A DNA stretch of 48,763 bases, taken from Candidatus Poseidoniia archaeon. Its GTDB lineage: Archaea > Thermoplasmatota > Poseidoniia > MGIII > CG-Epi1. Positions 32,001-39,008 of the stretch are shown piece after piece (position 1 is the stretch's first letter; each line of letters begins with the position of its first letter). The stretch is taken from contig JASMLC010000010.1 of the NCBI GenBank assembly GCA_030748895.1, positions 1 to 48,763 on the forward strand, written 5' to 3'. The notes below the pieces were generated by a model, which saw nothing but the letters and a program-made list of their open reading frames with translations, had not been told where the DNA came from and ran no database searches. The position numbers and the translations under genes are program-made.

Positions 32001-32513
32001 GTGTGGTTCACGGTCTTCGAATGGCCTGACGGGGTCGCCTCGTCGCTGGAATGGAACGGCTCGCGCGAGCCGGGAAAGCAGGGGAAATTCGAGGCGACGG
32101 TCGCCAACGCGGGCGGTGACCTGCTCACCGGCACCGCGACACTCGAGCTGGACGGACGGCCGCTGCAGGAATGGGAGTTGCTGCTCAACCCGGGCGAGGA
32201 GGCACAGTTTTCAGCCCCGTGGGAGGCAACTCCCGGCAGCCACCGCGCGACGCTGATGGTAGCGCTAAACGAGGAAGAGCTTGAGCAGGGCAACAACCAG
32301 CTCAACCTGACCATCGGGATTGACGCCGAGTCGAACCTGCTGCCGCTGCTCGCTATCGGGATTGTCGGGCTGGGGGTAATCGCCATCGCTGCGACCTTCC
32401 TGCTTTACCGGCGGCGACCGCCGGCCGAGCCGCCCGCCTCGCCCGAAGCGCCAACGCCTGAACCGGTCGAAGCCCTCGTGGTGGACGATACCGCATGGCG
32501 GCGGCAAGACTAA
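29049..32513 (+). CDS. Secreted M6-family metalloprotease with PKD/Ig repeats and C-terminal TM
   Basis: A 1154-residue cell-surface protease related to immune inhibitor A (M6). Residues 1-29 are a signal peptide ending PAAAS. The zinc motif is HEFGH (189-193), followed by ELGLPDFYD and GDWGVMASGSW, the Met-turn region of this clan. After the catalytic domain (to about residue 385) come several PKD domains (FSWDFGDGDF, FWNFDDGATS, WTWDFGDGNS), further Ig-like domains and a CARDB-like domain. A C-terminal TM (LLPLLAIGIVGLGVIAIAATFLLY) and a short Pro/Glu tail end it. It probably hydrolyses extracellular protein for peptide uptake. The ATG is 35 nt after the previous stop. No good TATA box is seen at the usual spacing, so co-transcription is possible. 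Confidence 0.92.
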   Translation: MANRTRMRFPPALLFALCALAFLALPAAASPTTGTVQVAVILADFNDASYDSAHDSDWFEELAFGSSDSMWDYYDENSRGNLTLAGEVFGPYTLDGDAADWGSENTDFVRDTIAAADDDIDFRDYDAVMAVHTGPGEESSGNSDDIWSIHWSGLSISTNDGNHRIREVTQVPEFEYSGGERRPLGVWVHEFGHELGLPDFYDTDYSSEGIGDWGVMASGSWADNGETPVHYSGFSKAEVGWLEPVLLTGDLLDVRLEPASRNGKVLKLPVPGNWSNAREYFLLENRQQLDYDTYLPGEGLLIWHVDEDVSNNNDESHKRLDLEEADGYDDLDNGWNSGDSGDPYGAGDEFTDEGYPNSTAYNLSDSGWRINDIRVDGNDILLDIRFLSRPTAVADAAEGVVDAGEELQFWGRDSWDDDGSITNFSWDFGDGDFAYIADPLHAFEEYGTYDVSLTVRDDDWLTSSVVVTIRVNALPVPVIVADPLVVWLGESIAFDGSDSWDPDGTVAFWFWNFDDGATSSEVALEHLFDSPGFYNVSLKVADDLNSIATGYLVVEVRNRLPHVSFAISPAEGNTTVEFGFVDSSSDPDGSVIAWTWDFGDGNSSSGTSASHRFALPGSYTVTLTVTDNHGGSNATTQTLEVANALPLLDFAIPQGIWDGSRWVVPSNLPLTLDGSGSHDPEGLPLEFAWDVDGDAYSGATPAVTLGGGSHAVSLTLTDAHGATASGSWSVLAVVQPLLEVSPAVVDALTAEVTTFIATTLQGNITTLEWEVNDNPQAGARSLDFTPPAPGSYELRVRGLTEEGLPSAWVVAALEAYEPPVANFTIEGSLVEPGWLAFNGTHSQGRELEYHWTLDGVPLPNATAVAMALFEEGGSYTIALSVTQQPVGTAQLSRSFYLNHQPVAIIESLEPARPRIGQEFSFRIAANDFEGAAVVESVVWPDGLAPLSESITAGRYSASALFSGTEHFALNVTLSDEDGASGVQQVWFTVFEWPDGVASSLEWNGSREPGKQGKFEATVANAGGDLLTGTATLELDGRPLQEWELLLNPGEEAQFSAPWEATPGSHRATLMVALNEEELEQGNNQLNLTIGIDAESNLLPLLAIGIVGLGVIAIAATFLLYRRRPPAEPPASPEAPTPEPVEALVVDDTAWRRQD

Positions 32514-32517
32514 TAAC
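32510..32517 (+). promoter_or_regulatory. TATA box of sepF
   Basis: CTAATAAC, centred about 23.5 nt before the GTG at 32537. It overlaps the end of the protease gene. Confidence 0.45.
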
Positions 32518-32536
32518 GCGAGGCCGCTCGCGCCGT

Positions 32537-32893
32537 GTGAGCCTCGACCAGCCCTCGATGCGCCGTATCCCGGACGAGCAGTTTTTCGACCTGTCCGACT
32601 GGGCTTCCGAAAAGGCAGAGGACTACGGCGACAAGACCGCAATGGTGGTCCACTCAATGGTCCTCGACAGCCGCGAAAAAGTGGGCAGCATCACCGGCGC
32701 AGTCCATGACGGTAATGTTGTATTGGTCGACTTTTCGCCCATGGCGTCCGACCGGCAGGTGCTCCACAAAGTGCTCGCGGAGCTTGAACGGGCGGTCGCG
32801 GACGTTGATGGCGACCTCGTGGGCGTCTCGCGCCAGTGGCTGGTAGTCGCGCCGCGTGGCGTGAGGGTCGCGCGCAACCGCCTCGGCGAGTAG
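32537..32893 (+). CDS. sepF: SepF-like cell-division protein
   Basis: A 118-residue protein. The core (residues about 38-112) matches the archaeal SepF/DUF552 fold: a first strand TAMVVHSMVL, helix REKVGSITGAVHDG, the hallmark strand NVVLVDFSPM, helix DRQVLHKVLAELERAVADV, then GDLVGVSRQWLVVAPRGVRV. SepF anchors FtsZ to the membrane in FtsZ-based division. The N-terminal segment around MRRIPDEQFFDLSDWA could be the membrane-binding amphipathic helix plus linker. I choose the GTG because of a TATA box 23.5 nt upstream; an ATG at 32558 is the alternative. ftsZ is not in the window. The next gene starts at the base after its stop. Confidence 0.85.
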   Translation: MSLDQPSMRRIPDEQFFDLSDWASEKAEDYGDKTAMVVHSMVLDSREKVGSITGAVHDGNVVLVDFSPMASDRQVLHKVLAELERAVADVDGDLVGVSRQWLVVAPRGVRVARNRLGE

Positions 32894-33970
32894 ATGGCCC
32901 GGATTGCGGTCCTCGGCGCTGGCCTGGTTGGCGCGCTGGTGGCGACTGAACTTTCCAACGACCACTATATAAAAGTCATCGACCCTGACCGGGAAGCGTT
33001 AGCGCGTGTTTCGCAGCGTGCACCAGAAGCGGAGCTGTGTGCCGAGCGCTTCGATTCGGCAGCGCAGCTGGCGGGCTGCGACCTGGCGCTGAACTGCCTC
33101 CCCGGTAGCTTGGGACACGCTGCGCTCGAACGCATCATCGAAGCGGGTGTGGATTGCGTCGACATCTCCTTCACAGCCGAGGACCCGCGTACGCTGGACG
33201 GGGCGGCGCGCACGGCGGGCGTCACCGTAATTCCCGACGCCGGGATTGCGCCGGGATTCAGCAACCTGCTCGCCGCCGAACTGGCGGCGCAGGGACCGGC
33301 GCGGCTCGATATTTTCGTCGGCGGGCTGCCGCTACGACGCGACCCGCCGTGGGAATACGCGGCGCCCTTCTCGCCCATCGACGTCGTGGCGGAATACGAG
33401 CGGCCGGCGCGATTGAAACGCGCCGGCCGTTCCGTCGCGGAGCCAGCGCTCTCGGGCTGCCGCCCGTTCCGGCTGGCGCCGGGGCTGGTTCCCGAGCTGC
33501 CTGACGGCACCGAGCTGGAGGCGTTCCTGACCGACGGCTTGCGTAGCCTGCTCGACCTATCGGTGCCGGAAATGGCCGAGTTCACGCTGCGCTACCCCGG
33601 CCACGCTGCGCGATTCGCGGAGCTGCGCGACTCCGGCGCGCTCGTGGGCGAGGCACGCGAAGCGACGCTCGCCACGCTCTTCAGGGCGTGGCAACTGCAG
33701 CCGGGCGAAGCGGAGTTCACCCACTTGCAGGTGCTCGCGACGTTCGCCGACGGCTCGCAGCGCGGCTGGCTGGTGCACGACAACGGTTCGCAGGGCTGGA
33801 GCAGCATGGCGCGCACGACTGGCCTGACGGCGTGCGCGTTTGCGCGGCAGCTGCTTGCGGGCGCCATCACGGGGCCGGGGGTCGTGATGCCGGAGGCGTG
33901 CGCCGGGACGTTACCGGTAGTGCACGAATACCTTCAGTCGCGCGGCGTCACCGTCGAGCGCGTCGCGTAG
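32894..33970 (+). CDS. Saccharopine dehydrogenase family oxidoreductase
   Basis: A 358-residue NAD(P)-binding protein. The N-terminal Rossmann motif is AVLGAGLVGALVA (residues 5-17). The central LNCLPGSLG, CVDISF and PDAGIAPGFSNLLA segments and the later FVGGLPLRRDPPWEYA and RYPGHA motifs match the lysine-type saccharopine dehydrogenase (Lys9) superfamily, which includes L-lysine and carboxynorspermidine dehydrogenases. The substrate is not determinable. Its ATG follows the sepF stop without a gap, so the two are coupled. The 3' end overlaps the convergent MFS gene by 37 nt. Confidence 0.88.
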   Translation: MARIAVLGAGLVGALVATELSNDHYIKVIDPDREALARVSQRAPEAELCAERFDSAAQLAGCDLALNCLPGSLGHAALERIIEAGVDCVDISFTAEDPRTLDGAARTAGVTVIPDAGIAPGFSNLLAAELAAQGPARLDIFVGGLPLRRDPPWEYAAPFSPIDVVAEYERPARLKRAGRSVAEPALSGCRPFRLAPGLVPELPDGTELEAFLTDGLRSLLDLSVPEMAEFTLRYPGHAARFAELRDSGALVGEAREATLATLFRAWQLQPGEAEFTHLQVLATFADGSQRGWLVHDNGSQGWSSMARTTGLTACAFARQLLAGAITGPGVVMPEACAGTLPVVHEYLQSRGVTVERVA

Positions 33971-35151
33971 GCGGCGACCAGTGCACCGGCCAGCGTCAGC
34001 AGCGTCCCGAGCCAGAAAACTTGCGTGAACGGCAGCGAGCGATGCAACTCGCCCGCCAGCAGCGCGCCACTGCCAGCGCCGAGGAACATGCATGAATTGA
34101 GGACGCCAACGCCGCGACCGCGCAGCCGGTACGGCACACGGTCCGCGACGAGCGCCGTCGCAGAGACGTCGAACGCCATCCAGATGGGCGGCAGGAAGGC
34201 GGCGATGACCAGCAGCGGATGCGGATTGAGCGCGTAGGTCGCCATGCAGGCAACGAAGGCGAGGCTGACTAGCCGCAGCAGTTTCTCGCGCGGATGGCGG
34301 TCGGCCAGCCGGCCGAACCAGCGCGCCGTCAGCCCGTGCGCCAGCCCCGAGGCGAGCATCACCAGCCCCATGCGCGAGGTGCTGCCGGTCAGCGTGGTGA
34401 AGAAGGCAGGCGCGAAGGCGAGGAAAAAGTAGTAGCCGATGAAGAGCAGGACGGTCGCGACCCAGAGTGGCGCGAGCCGCCACAGCATCCCGGTCGCCGG
34501 CAGCGGCACTCCCCCGCCGGGGTCGCGCCCCGGCAGCGGCAGCGGCGCATCCGGTGCGGGCGTTCGCTCGCGCAGCCGCAGCAGCGCCGCCGCGGCGAAG
34601 ATGCCGAGCGCGCAGTTGACGAGGAAGGCGGCGTGCAGCACCGGGCTGGCGCTACCATATTCCGCCGCGGGGACTAGCAGCCCCCCGAGCAGGCCGCCTG
34701 TTCCCCAGCCGAGTCCGGCAGTCATCTGCAGCCGCCCCAGCTGCGCGCCGCGCGCGCCCGCATCGAGCTCGACGAAAAGCGTGTGAAGGTGAACCACGCC
34801 ACCGCGGAAGAACGACTGCAGCACGCGCAGCGCAATCAGCCCCCAAGTCCCGGCGAGCGGCATCGGCAGCGCCAGCAGCGACGAGAGCACTATCGCCAGC
34901 AGGACCACCCGCTTGCGGTTGCGCCAGCGGTCGGCCATCGCGCCCCAGAAGGCGGAGCTGCCGACCATCATGAACATCGGGACTCCGACGGCGAGCCCCA
35001 CCGCCCGCGCGCCGCCCAGCGCCTGCGCCTGTAGCAGCACCAGCGTGAACGAAAGGCCAATCGTGGCGTGGTAGGCGAGTGAGCCGGCCAGCGGCAGCGC
35101 CAATTGCTGCGCTGGCGTTGCCGTGCTCCCGGACTCCGTGCTACCGGCCAT
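33934..35151 (-). CDS. Major facilitator superfamily transporter
   Basis: A 405-residue protein with about 12 hydrophobic helices in two six-helix halves, separated by a Pro/Arg-rich cytoplasmic loop (RLRERTPAPDAPLPLPG). The MFS loop motif between TM2 and TM3 reads GAMADRWRNRKR, and the matching second-half loop is FGRLADRHPREK. TM8-9 and TM10 regions are typical of drug/sugar-type MFS proteins. The substrate is unknown. The ATG at 35151 is 23.5 nt from a CTATTAAT box that is part of a duplicated promoter element. Divergent from the DUF711 operon. Confidence 0.88.
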   Translation of the reverse strand: MAGSTESGSTATPAQQLALPLAGSLAYHATIGLSFTLVLLQAQALGGARAVGLAVGVPMFMMVGSSAFWGAMADRWRNRKRVVLLAIVLSSLLALPMPLAGTWGLIALRVLQSFFRGGVVHLHTLFVELDAGARGAQLGRLQMTAGLGWGTGGLLGGLLVPAAEYGSASPVLHAAFLVNCALGIFAAAALLRLRERTPAPDAPLPLPGRDPGGGVPLPATGMLWRLAPLWVATVLLFIGYYFFLAFAPAFFTTLTGSTSRMGLVMLASGLAHGLTARWFGRLADRHPREKLLRLVSLAFVACMATYALNPHPLLVIAAFLPPIWMAFDVSATALVADRVPYRLRGRGVGVLNSCMFLGAGSGALLAGELHRSLPFTQVFWLGTLLTLAGALVAAYATRSTVTPRD

Positions 35152-35161
35152 CGCGCGGGCA

Positions 35162-35190
35162 GCGCGCCCACTATTAATGGCGCGGGACTG
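35162..35190. promoter_or_regulatory. Duplicated promoter element, copy 1 (drives MFS leftward)
   Basis: A 29-nt element identical to 35263-35291 at 28 positions, in direct orientation. It carries a TATA-like CTATTAAT (35171-35178) between CGCGCC and GGCGCG arms. The box reads ATTAATAG on minus and is centred 23.5 nt from the MFS start. Confidence 0.7.
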
Positions 35191-35234
35191 CTGCGCCGGC
35201 TCCTTCTGGTCGCCGGCTCCGCGATGCAGCCTTT

Positions 35235-35254
35235 CTGGTGGCTAATGCCACCAG
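35235..35254. promoter_or_regulatory. Perfect 20-nt inverted repeat between the duplicated promoters
   Basis: CTGGTGGC TAAT GCCACCAG: 8-bp perfect arms and a 4-nt AT-rich centre, lying between the two TATA elements. Candidate shared operator for the divergent MFS and DUF711-IPK transcripts. Confidence 0.65.
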
Positions 35255-35262
35255 CGGCTGCG

Positions 35263-35291
35263 GCGCGCCCGCTATTAATGGCGCGGGACTG
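35263..35291. promoter_or_regulatory. Duplicated promoter element, copy 2 (drives DUF711-IPK rightward)
   Basis: Second copy of the 29-nt element. Its CTATTAAT (35272-35279) is centred 23.5 nt upstream of the DUF711 GTG at 35299, exactly the spacing copy 1 has to the MFS start on the other strand. Confidence 0.7.
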
Positions 35292-35298
35292 GACCGCC

Positions 35299-36330
35299 GT
35301 GATAATCCGCGCCGTGACCGGTTTTGCCCCGCCCGGCGAGGGGGCGCTGCGCGCGATGAAGGTCGCTGAACACTTACGTAGTTGCGGCCACGAAGTGCAG
35401 ACAGTGCGGCTCGCGACGCCGCCGTGGGAAAGCTGGTGCGCAGCCGACGCGCTGCCGGAACGCGCGCGCGAACTGGAGGCGGCAGCGGTCGCAACCGGCG
35501 TCCAGTTCCTGTCGCTCGGGCCGTGCTCCGCCGAGGGCGTCCCGGCCGTGGTCGAGGCGCTGCTCGCGACGCAGGCGACCTTCTGCGCGGCGCGGCTCGA
35601 TAACGGCGGGAGCGCAGCCGCCGCGGAGGCGATGCTGCGACTGGCGCAGGCCGACCCGCAGCACAACCTGCGCTTCGCGGCGCTGGCGCGCGTCGAAGCC
35701 GGGACGCCGTTCTTCCCGGCGGCGTTCGCGCAGCGCGAAGGCTTCGCGCTGGCGATGGAGCTGACGCCGTCATTGCTGGCTGCGGGTGGCGACGTCGCTG
35801 CGCTTGCTCCCGGGCTCGAGGCGCTGGAGCGCGACGCGCGCGCGGCGCAAATGCCGTTTCTCGGTATCGACCCCAGCCTTGCACCCGGGCTCTACGGCGA
35901 AGGCTCGGTGGCGCGGCTGATGGCACTGCGGGGCGCGCCGGTCGGTTCGACCGGCGCGCCCGCTCTCGTCGGCGAGCTAACTGCGGCGCTGCGCGCACTG
36001 CCGGTCGAGCAGGTCGGCTACCGCGGCGTCATGTTCGCCGTGATGGAGGACCCGGGACTGGTCGAGGCGCTGCGGCAGCGCGAATTCGACATCGGCGACC
36101 TGCTCGAGTATGCGAGCCGCTGCGGGACCGGGCTCGACACGGTGCCGCTGCCGGGCGACGTCGGCGTGGACCGGCTGGCGGCACTGCTCGACCGCGTCGC
36201 TGCCGTAGCTAATAAAGGCGCCAAACCACTCTCGGCGCGGCTCTTCCCGGCGCCCGGAATCGCAGCGGGCGAGACGGTCGCGACCGGGTCACCCTACCTT
36301 TTCGACTGCCCCGCCATGGAGCTGCCATGA
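35299..36330 (+). CDS. DUF711/UPF0210 family protein
   Basis: A 343-residue protein of the DUF711 family, related in fold to pyruvate formate-lyase-type domains and of unknown function. I start it at GTG (VIIRAVTGFAP), because family members begin with a short strand of the type IR-x-V/I-T and the TATA box lies 23.5 nt upstream; longer open-frame starts precede the promoter. Conserved segments are GTPFFPAAF, GYRGVMFAVMEDPGLVEAL, CGTGLDTVPLPGDVGVDRL and KPLSARLFPAPG near the C-terminus. It overlaps the isopentenyl phosphate kinase gene by 4 nt (ATGA). Confidence 0.9.
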   Translation: MIIRAVTGFAPPGEGALRAMKVAEHLRSCGHEVQTVRLATPPWESWCAADALPERARELEAAAVATGVQFLSLGPCSAEGVPAVVEALLATQATFCAARLDNGGSAAAAEAMLRLAQADPQHNLRFAALARVEAGTPFFPAAFAQREGFALAMELTPSLLAAGGDVAALAPGLEALERDARAAQMPFLGIDPSLAPGLYGEGSVARLMALRGAPVGSTGAPALVGELTAALRALPVEQVGYRGVMFAVMEDPGLVEALRQREFDIGDLLEYASRCGTGLDTVPLPGDVGVDRLAALLDRVAAVANKGAKPLSARLFPAPGIAAGETVATGSPYLFDCPAMELP

Positions 36331-37097
36331 ATCTGGTCAAGTGGGGCGGCTCGCTCATCACCGACAAAACGGCCGCGAAGCCGGCGCCGCAGCGCGAGCG
36401 TATCGCGGCGCTGGCCGCAGCGCTCGCCGCCGGGGGCGGGCCGGCGGTGCTGGTGCACGGCGCCGGTTCGTTCGGCCACCCGCTCGCCAAGCGCTTCGGG
36501 CTGGCGCAGGGGAGCGACGGCTCGCCCGAGCAGGCGGCAGCGGTGGTGCGGACGCGGCAGCAGGTGCGCACGCTCAACGCGCTGGTCTGCGAAGCGCTCG
36601 CGGCGGCCGGGCTGGAACCAGTTCCAATCCTGCCATCGCAGGCGCTGCGCACCGCTGGCCCGCAGGACATCGTGGAGTTCCCGGCCGGCAGCTTCGCGGC
36701 GGCGCTGGAGGCGGGCCGCCTGCCGGTCACCTGCGGCGACGTCACCGACGACGATGCGCAAGGTATCGCCATCCTGAGCGGCGACACGCTGATGCTGGCG
36801 CTAGCGCGCACGCTGCGGCCGCAGCGCGCGCTGTTCGTCATCAATCACCCCGGTGTGATGGACCGCGACCCGGCCGAGCCGGGAGCGCAGCTCGTCGCAC
36901 AGCTCGACGCGGACGCCCGCACGGCGATGCGCGCGCAGCGGATGGACGTGCCGGGCGCCGACGTCACCGGCGGGATGTGGGGCAAGCTCGAGGCGGCGGC
37001 CGCCATCGCCCGCGAATGCGAGTGCCGCATCGTCGGCGCAGGCGGCTTCGCAGGGGCGCTCGCGGGCGACCCGGCGGGAACGCTGGTGCTGCCGTGA
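36327..37097 (+). CDS. ipk: Isopentenyl phosphate kinase
   Basis: A 256-residue amino-acid-kinase-fold enzyme that phosphorylates isopentenyl phosphate to isopentenyl diphosphate in the archaeal mevalonate pathway. The ATP/phosphate motif KWGGSLITDK is at residues 5-14. HGAGSFGHPLAKRF carries the His that distinguishes IPK from other kinases of the fold. GDVTDDDAQGIAILSGDT and ADVTGGMWGKLEAA complete the signature. It is embedded between DUF711 and an unknown protein, with 4-nt overlaps at both ends (ATGA and GTGA), so all three are one translational unit. It is linked functionally to HMG-CoA reductase about 10 kb away. Confidence 0.93.
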   Translation: MNLVKWGGSLITDKTAAKPAPQRERIAALAAALAAGGGPAVLVHGAGSFGHPLAKRFGLAQGSDGSPEQAAAVVRTRQQVRTLNALVCEALAAAGLEPVPILPSQALRTAGPQDIVEFPAGSFAAALEAGRLPVTCGDVTDDDAQGIAILSGDTLMLALARTLRPQRALFVINHPGVMDRDPAEPGAQLVAQLDADARTAMRAQRMDVPGADVTGGMWGKLEAAAAIARECECRIVGAGGFAGALAGDPAGTLVLP

Positions 37098-37786
37098 AGG
37101 AACCCGGACGCGGCGAGGTGGCGCAGCTCTGGCTGGCGCTGCTGCCGCAGCCGCTCGAGCTCAACGCGGCTGCGACGGCGACCGGGCTCGAGCCGGCGCT
37201 GGTCGCGAAGCTGGCGACGCACCCGGAAGCGGCAGACTTCATCGCACAGGCCACCGCCGGAGAGGAACTGGAGCTGCGCGCGCGGCTGGGATGGCTGCTC
37301 GAGCGACTGCACGGCAAGATGCGGCTGCGAAAGCACGAGTGGAACCTGCTCGAGCAGCGGCTGCGCCACCAGCTTGGTCCACATGTGGCGCGCCACTGGA
37401 CCAAGGAGGGCACGGTGGTGCGCGACCTTGAGCAGCGGCCGGCGGGCGAGTGGGTGCTGAATGAATTGAGCTTCACCGGCGGCTTCGCGCTCTGGTTCCG
37501 CGAGCACGAAGAGGAGGGCGGCGCCGACCTGTCAGCGCTCGCGTCGCAGGCGGCCGGCGCGCCGGTCGAGGCGCGGGGCGAGCTGGTGTTCGACCGCAGC
37601 CGGCTGGAGCTGCTCGAGGGGCTGCCGCAGCGGCTGCTGCGCGCGCTCAGCAACATGTCGCCGGCCGGGAAGCTCGCCTACCGCAGTCTGGAGCTGGCGG
37701 TGATGAAAGGCCTTGCACAGGGCGACCGGACGCGCGAGCAGCGCATGCGCGGGGCCGCAAGGCCGTGGTGGAAAATCTGGGGCTGA
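37094..37786 (+). CDS. Unknown protein coupled to IPK
   Basis: A 230-residue soluble, mostly helical protein starting at the GTG that overlaps the IPK stop. It begins GEVAQLWLALLPQPLELNAAATATGL, which looks like a winged-helix or helix-turn-helix segment. It continues with RKHEWNLLEQRLRHQLGPHVARHW, a mixed region ELSFTGGFALWFREHEEE and a basic helical C-terminus ending WWKIWG. No TM, signal peptide or Cys cluster. The family is not recognised. A regulator or lipid-linked accessory role is only suggested by coupling to IPK. Its stop codon touches the stop codon of the convergent Nudix gene. Confidence 0.75.
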   Translation: MKEPGRGEVAQLWLALLPQPLELNAAATATGLEPALVAKLATHPEAADFIAQATAGEELELRARLGWLLERLHGKMRLRKHEWNLLEQRLRHQLGPHVARHWTKEGTVVRDLEQRPAGEWVLNELSFTGGFALWFREHEEEGGADLSALASQAAGAPVEARGELVFDRSRLELLEGLPQRLLRALSNMSPAGKLAYRSLELAVMKGLAQGDRTREQRMRGAARPWWKIWG

Positions 37787-38197
37787 CTACAGCTTCGCCA
37801 GCAATTCCGCGACCATCTCCGGCAGCCACGGTACCGTGCGGTAGTCGCGCAGCGCTTCCGGCGCGACCCACGCGAACTCGTCGTTCTCCCAGTCGAGGCG
37901 CACGCGGTCGGTCGCGCAGCGGTAGAGGAACGAGTGCACTTCGAAGACGTGCTCGGGCTTCTTGACGCGGCGGGGCGGGGCACGCGCCAGCAATTCGAGG
38001 CTGGCGCGCGGGATTCCCGTCTCTTCTTCGACTTCGCGCTGCGATGTCTCGAGCGGCTCTTCGCCCGGCTCGACGAAGCCGGAGACGCCCGACCAGTGGT
38101 GCTGGAAGCTGCCGACCGCCGCGGAGCGCTTGAGAATCAGGATGCGGTCGCCGTGCAGCAGGATGCTGGTCGCGACGCGCCTATTCGGCTTGCTCAT
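37787..38197 (-). CDS. Nudix hydrolase
   Basis: A 136-residue Nudix pyrophosphatase that cleaves nucleoside diphosphates linked to another moiety. The full Nudix box starts at the G of GFVEPGEE and ends REVEEETGI (consensus G-x5-E-x7-R-E-U-x-E-E-x-G-U), all catalytic positions present. The N-terminal RRVATSILLHGDRILILKRS strand pair and C-terminal WVAPEALRDY fit MutT/ADP-ribose-type members. The start lies inside the preceding small gene (17-nt overlap), tying it to the L10e transcript. The substrate is unknown. Confidence 0.92.
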   Translation of the reverse strand: MSKPNRRVATSILLHGDRILILKRSAAVGSFQHHWSGVSGFVEPGEEPLETSQREVEEETGIPRASLELLARAPPRRVKKPEHVFEVHSFLYRCATDRVRLDWENDEFAWVAPEALRDYRTVPWLPEMVAELLAKL

Positions 38198-38447
38198 CGG
38201 CGGCGACCTGCGTGCCGGGCCTGAAAAGCGCGTTGGTCTCGGGGTCGCGCTTCTGCGGGTCCGGTAGGCGCACGAGGTCGCCGTTCAGGTCGATGAAGTA
38301 AAGGTAGCCTTCGTCGCGCTCGAACGTTTTGGCGGAGACGCACTCCTTGGCGCTGCCCTGATGCTTCCAGACGGAGCAGTCCCGCTCGACAAAGTAGAGG
38401 AAACCTTCCAGCGGCGGCAGTCCCAGCTTGAGGACCACTTTCGCCAT
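38181..38447 (-). CDS. Small unknown protein between L10e and Nudix genes
   Basis: An 88-residue protein starting MAKVVLKLGLPPLEGFLYFV. It contains two Cys (ERDCSVWK, AKECVSAK) and two YFVE/YFID-like strands flanking a basic stretch, so probably a compact beta-rich domain with an acidic tail (AADEQAE). Its ATG overlaps the L10e TGA (ATGA) and its end overlaps the Nudix gene by 17 nt, making an L10e - unknown - Nudix operon. No family recognised. Its position suggests a translation-related role, which is inference. Confidence 0.75.
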   Translation of the reverse strand: MAKVVLKLGLPPLEGFLYFVERDCSVWKHQGSAKECVSAKTFERDEGYLYFIDLNGDLVRLPDPQKRDPETNALFRPGTQVAADEQAE

Positions 38448-38959
38448 CAGTTCGACCCGCTGACCTCGATGTGGCACGGGGTCGGGAGCTTGTGCGACGA
38501 CTTGCGCAGCGCTTCCTTGGCGTCGTCGGCGAACTTGCTCGAGGTGCGCAGCGTAATCAGCTTCTGCCCCTGGCGCACCTTGGCAGCGACGCCGACCGGC
38601 TTGCCGAACGAGAGCCGCATCCCCTGCGAGACACGGTCCGCCCCCGCTCCGGTGGCGACCTTGTTGTGCCGCAGCACCTGATGCGGGTAGACACGTATCT
38701 TGAGATGGTAGCCTTCGCGGCCCGCGGCGGTCATGATGTGCCGGTTGGCGGTGATGCGCGCCGCCTCCAGCGCGTTGTGGCGAATCAGGCATTTCTCGTC
38801 GGCGCTGAGCGTCACGATGACCTCCGGGTCGAATTTCGCCCCGGGCGCGCCGACGTCGAACTGGGTAATTCGACTGGCTGGAATGCCGCCGATATACTTG
38901 GCGCGCGTGTAGCCGGGCTTCTTGCCGCGGAACATGTGCGCCGGGTTCTTCTTCGCCAT
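38447..38959 (-). CDS. rpl10e: 50S ribosomal protein L10e (L16/uL16)
   Basis: A 170-residue large-subunit protein (uL16) near the tRNA-binding cleft. N-terminal KKPGYTRAKYIGGIPASRITQFD, central RITANRHIMTAAGREGYHLKIRVYPHQVLRHNK and RLSFGKPVGVAAKV are textbook archaeal L10e motifs. The ATG is about 25.5 nt from the TATA box TATTTAAG at 38981-38988 (CTTAAATA on the coding strand), so the mRNA is probably leaderless. It heads a three-gene operon with the 88-residue protein and the Nudix hydrolase. Confidence 0.96.
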   Translation of the reverse strand: MAKKNPAHMFRGKKPGYTRAKYIGGIPASRITQFDVGAPGAKFDPEVIVTLSADEKCLIRHNALEAARITANRHIMTAAGREGYHLKIRVYPHQVLRHNKVATGAGADRVSQGMRLSFGKPVGVAAKVRQGQKLITLRTSSKFADDAKEALRKSSHKLPTPCHIEVSGSN

Positions 38960-38980
38960 GCGCCGCCGCAGGATGAGTGA

Positions 38981-38988
38981 TATTTAAG
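38981..38988 (-). promoter_or_regulatory. TATA box of the L10e operon
   Basis: CTTAAATA on minus, centred about 25.5 nt upstream of the ATG; strong match. Confidence 0.6.
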
Positions 38989-39008
38989 TCTTAGTGCTGT
39001 CGAACGGG

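Noticed and set aside
36341-37093. Long open frame running through the IPK gene into the 230-residue protein
   Set aside because: The first 250 codons are an Arg/Ala/Gly-rich out-of-frame reading of IPK. Only the part from the GTG at 37094 looks like protein.
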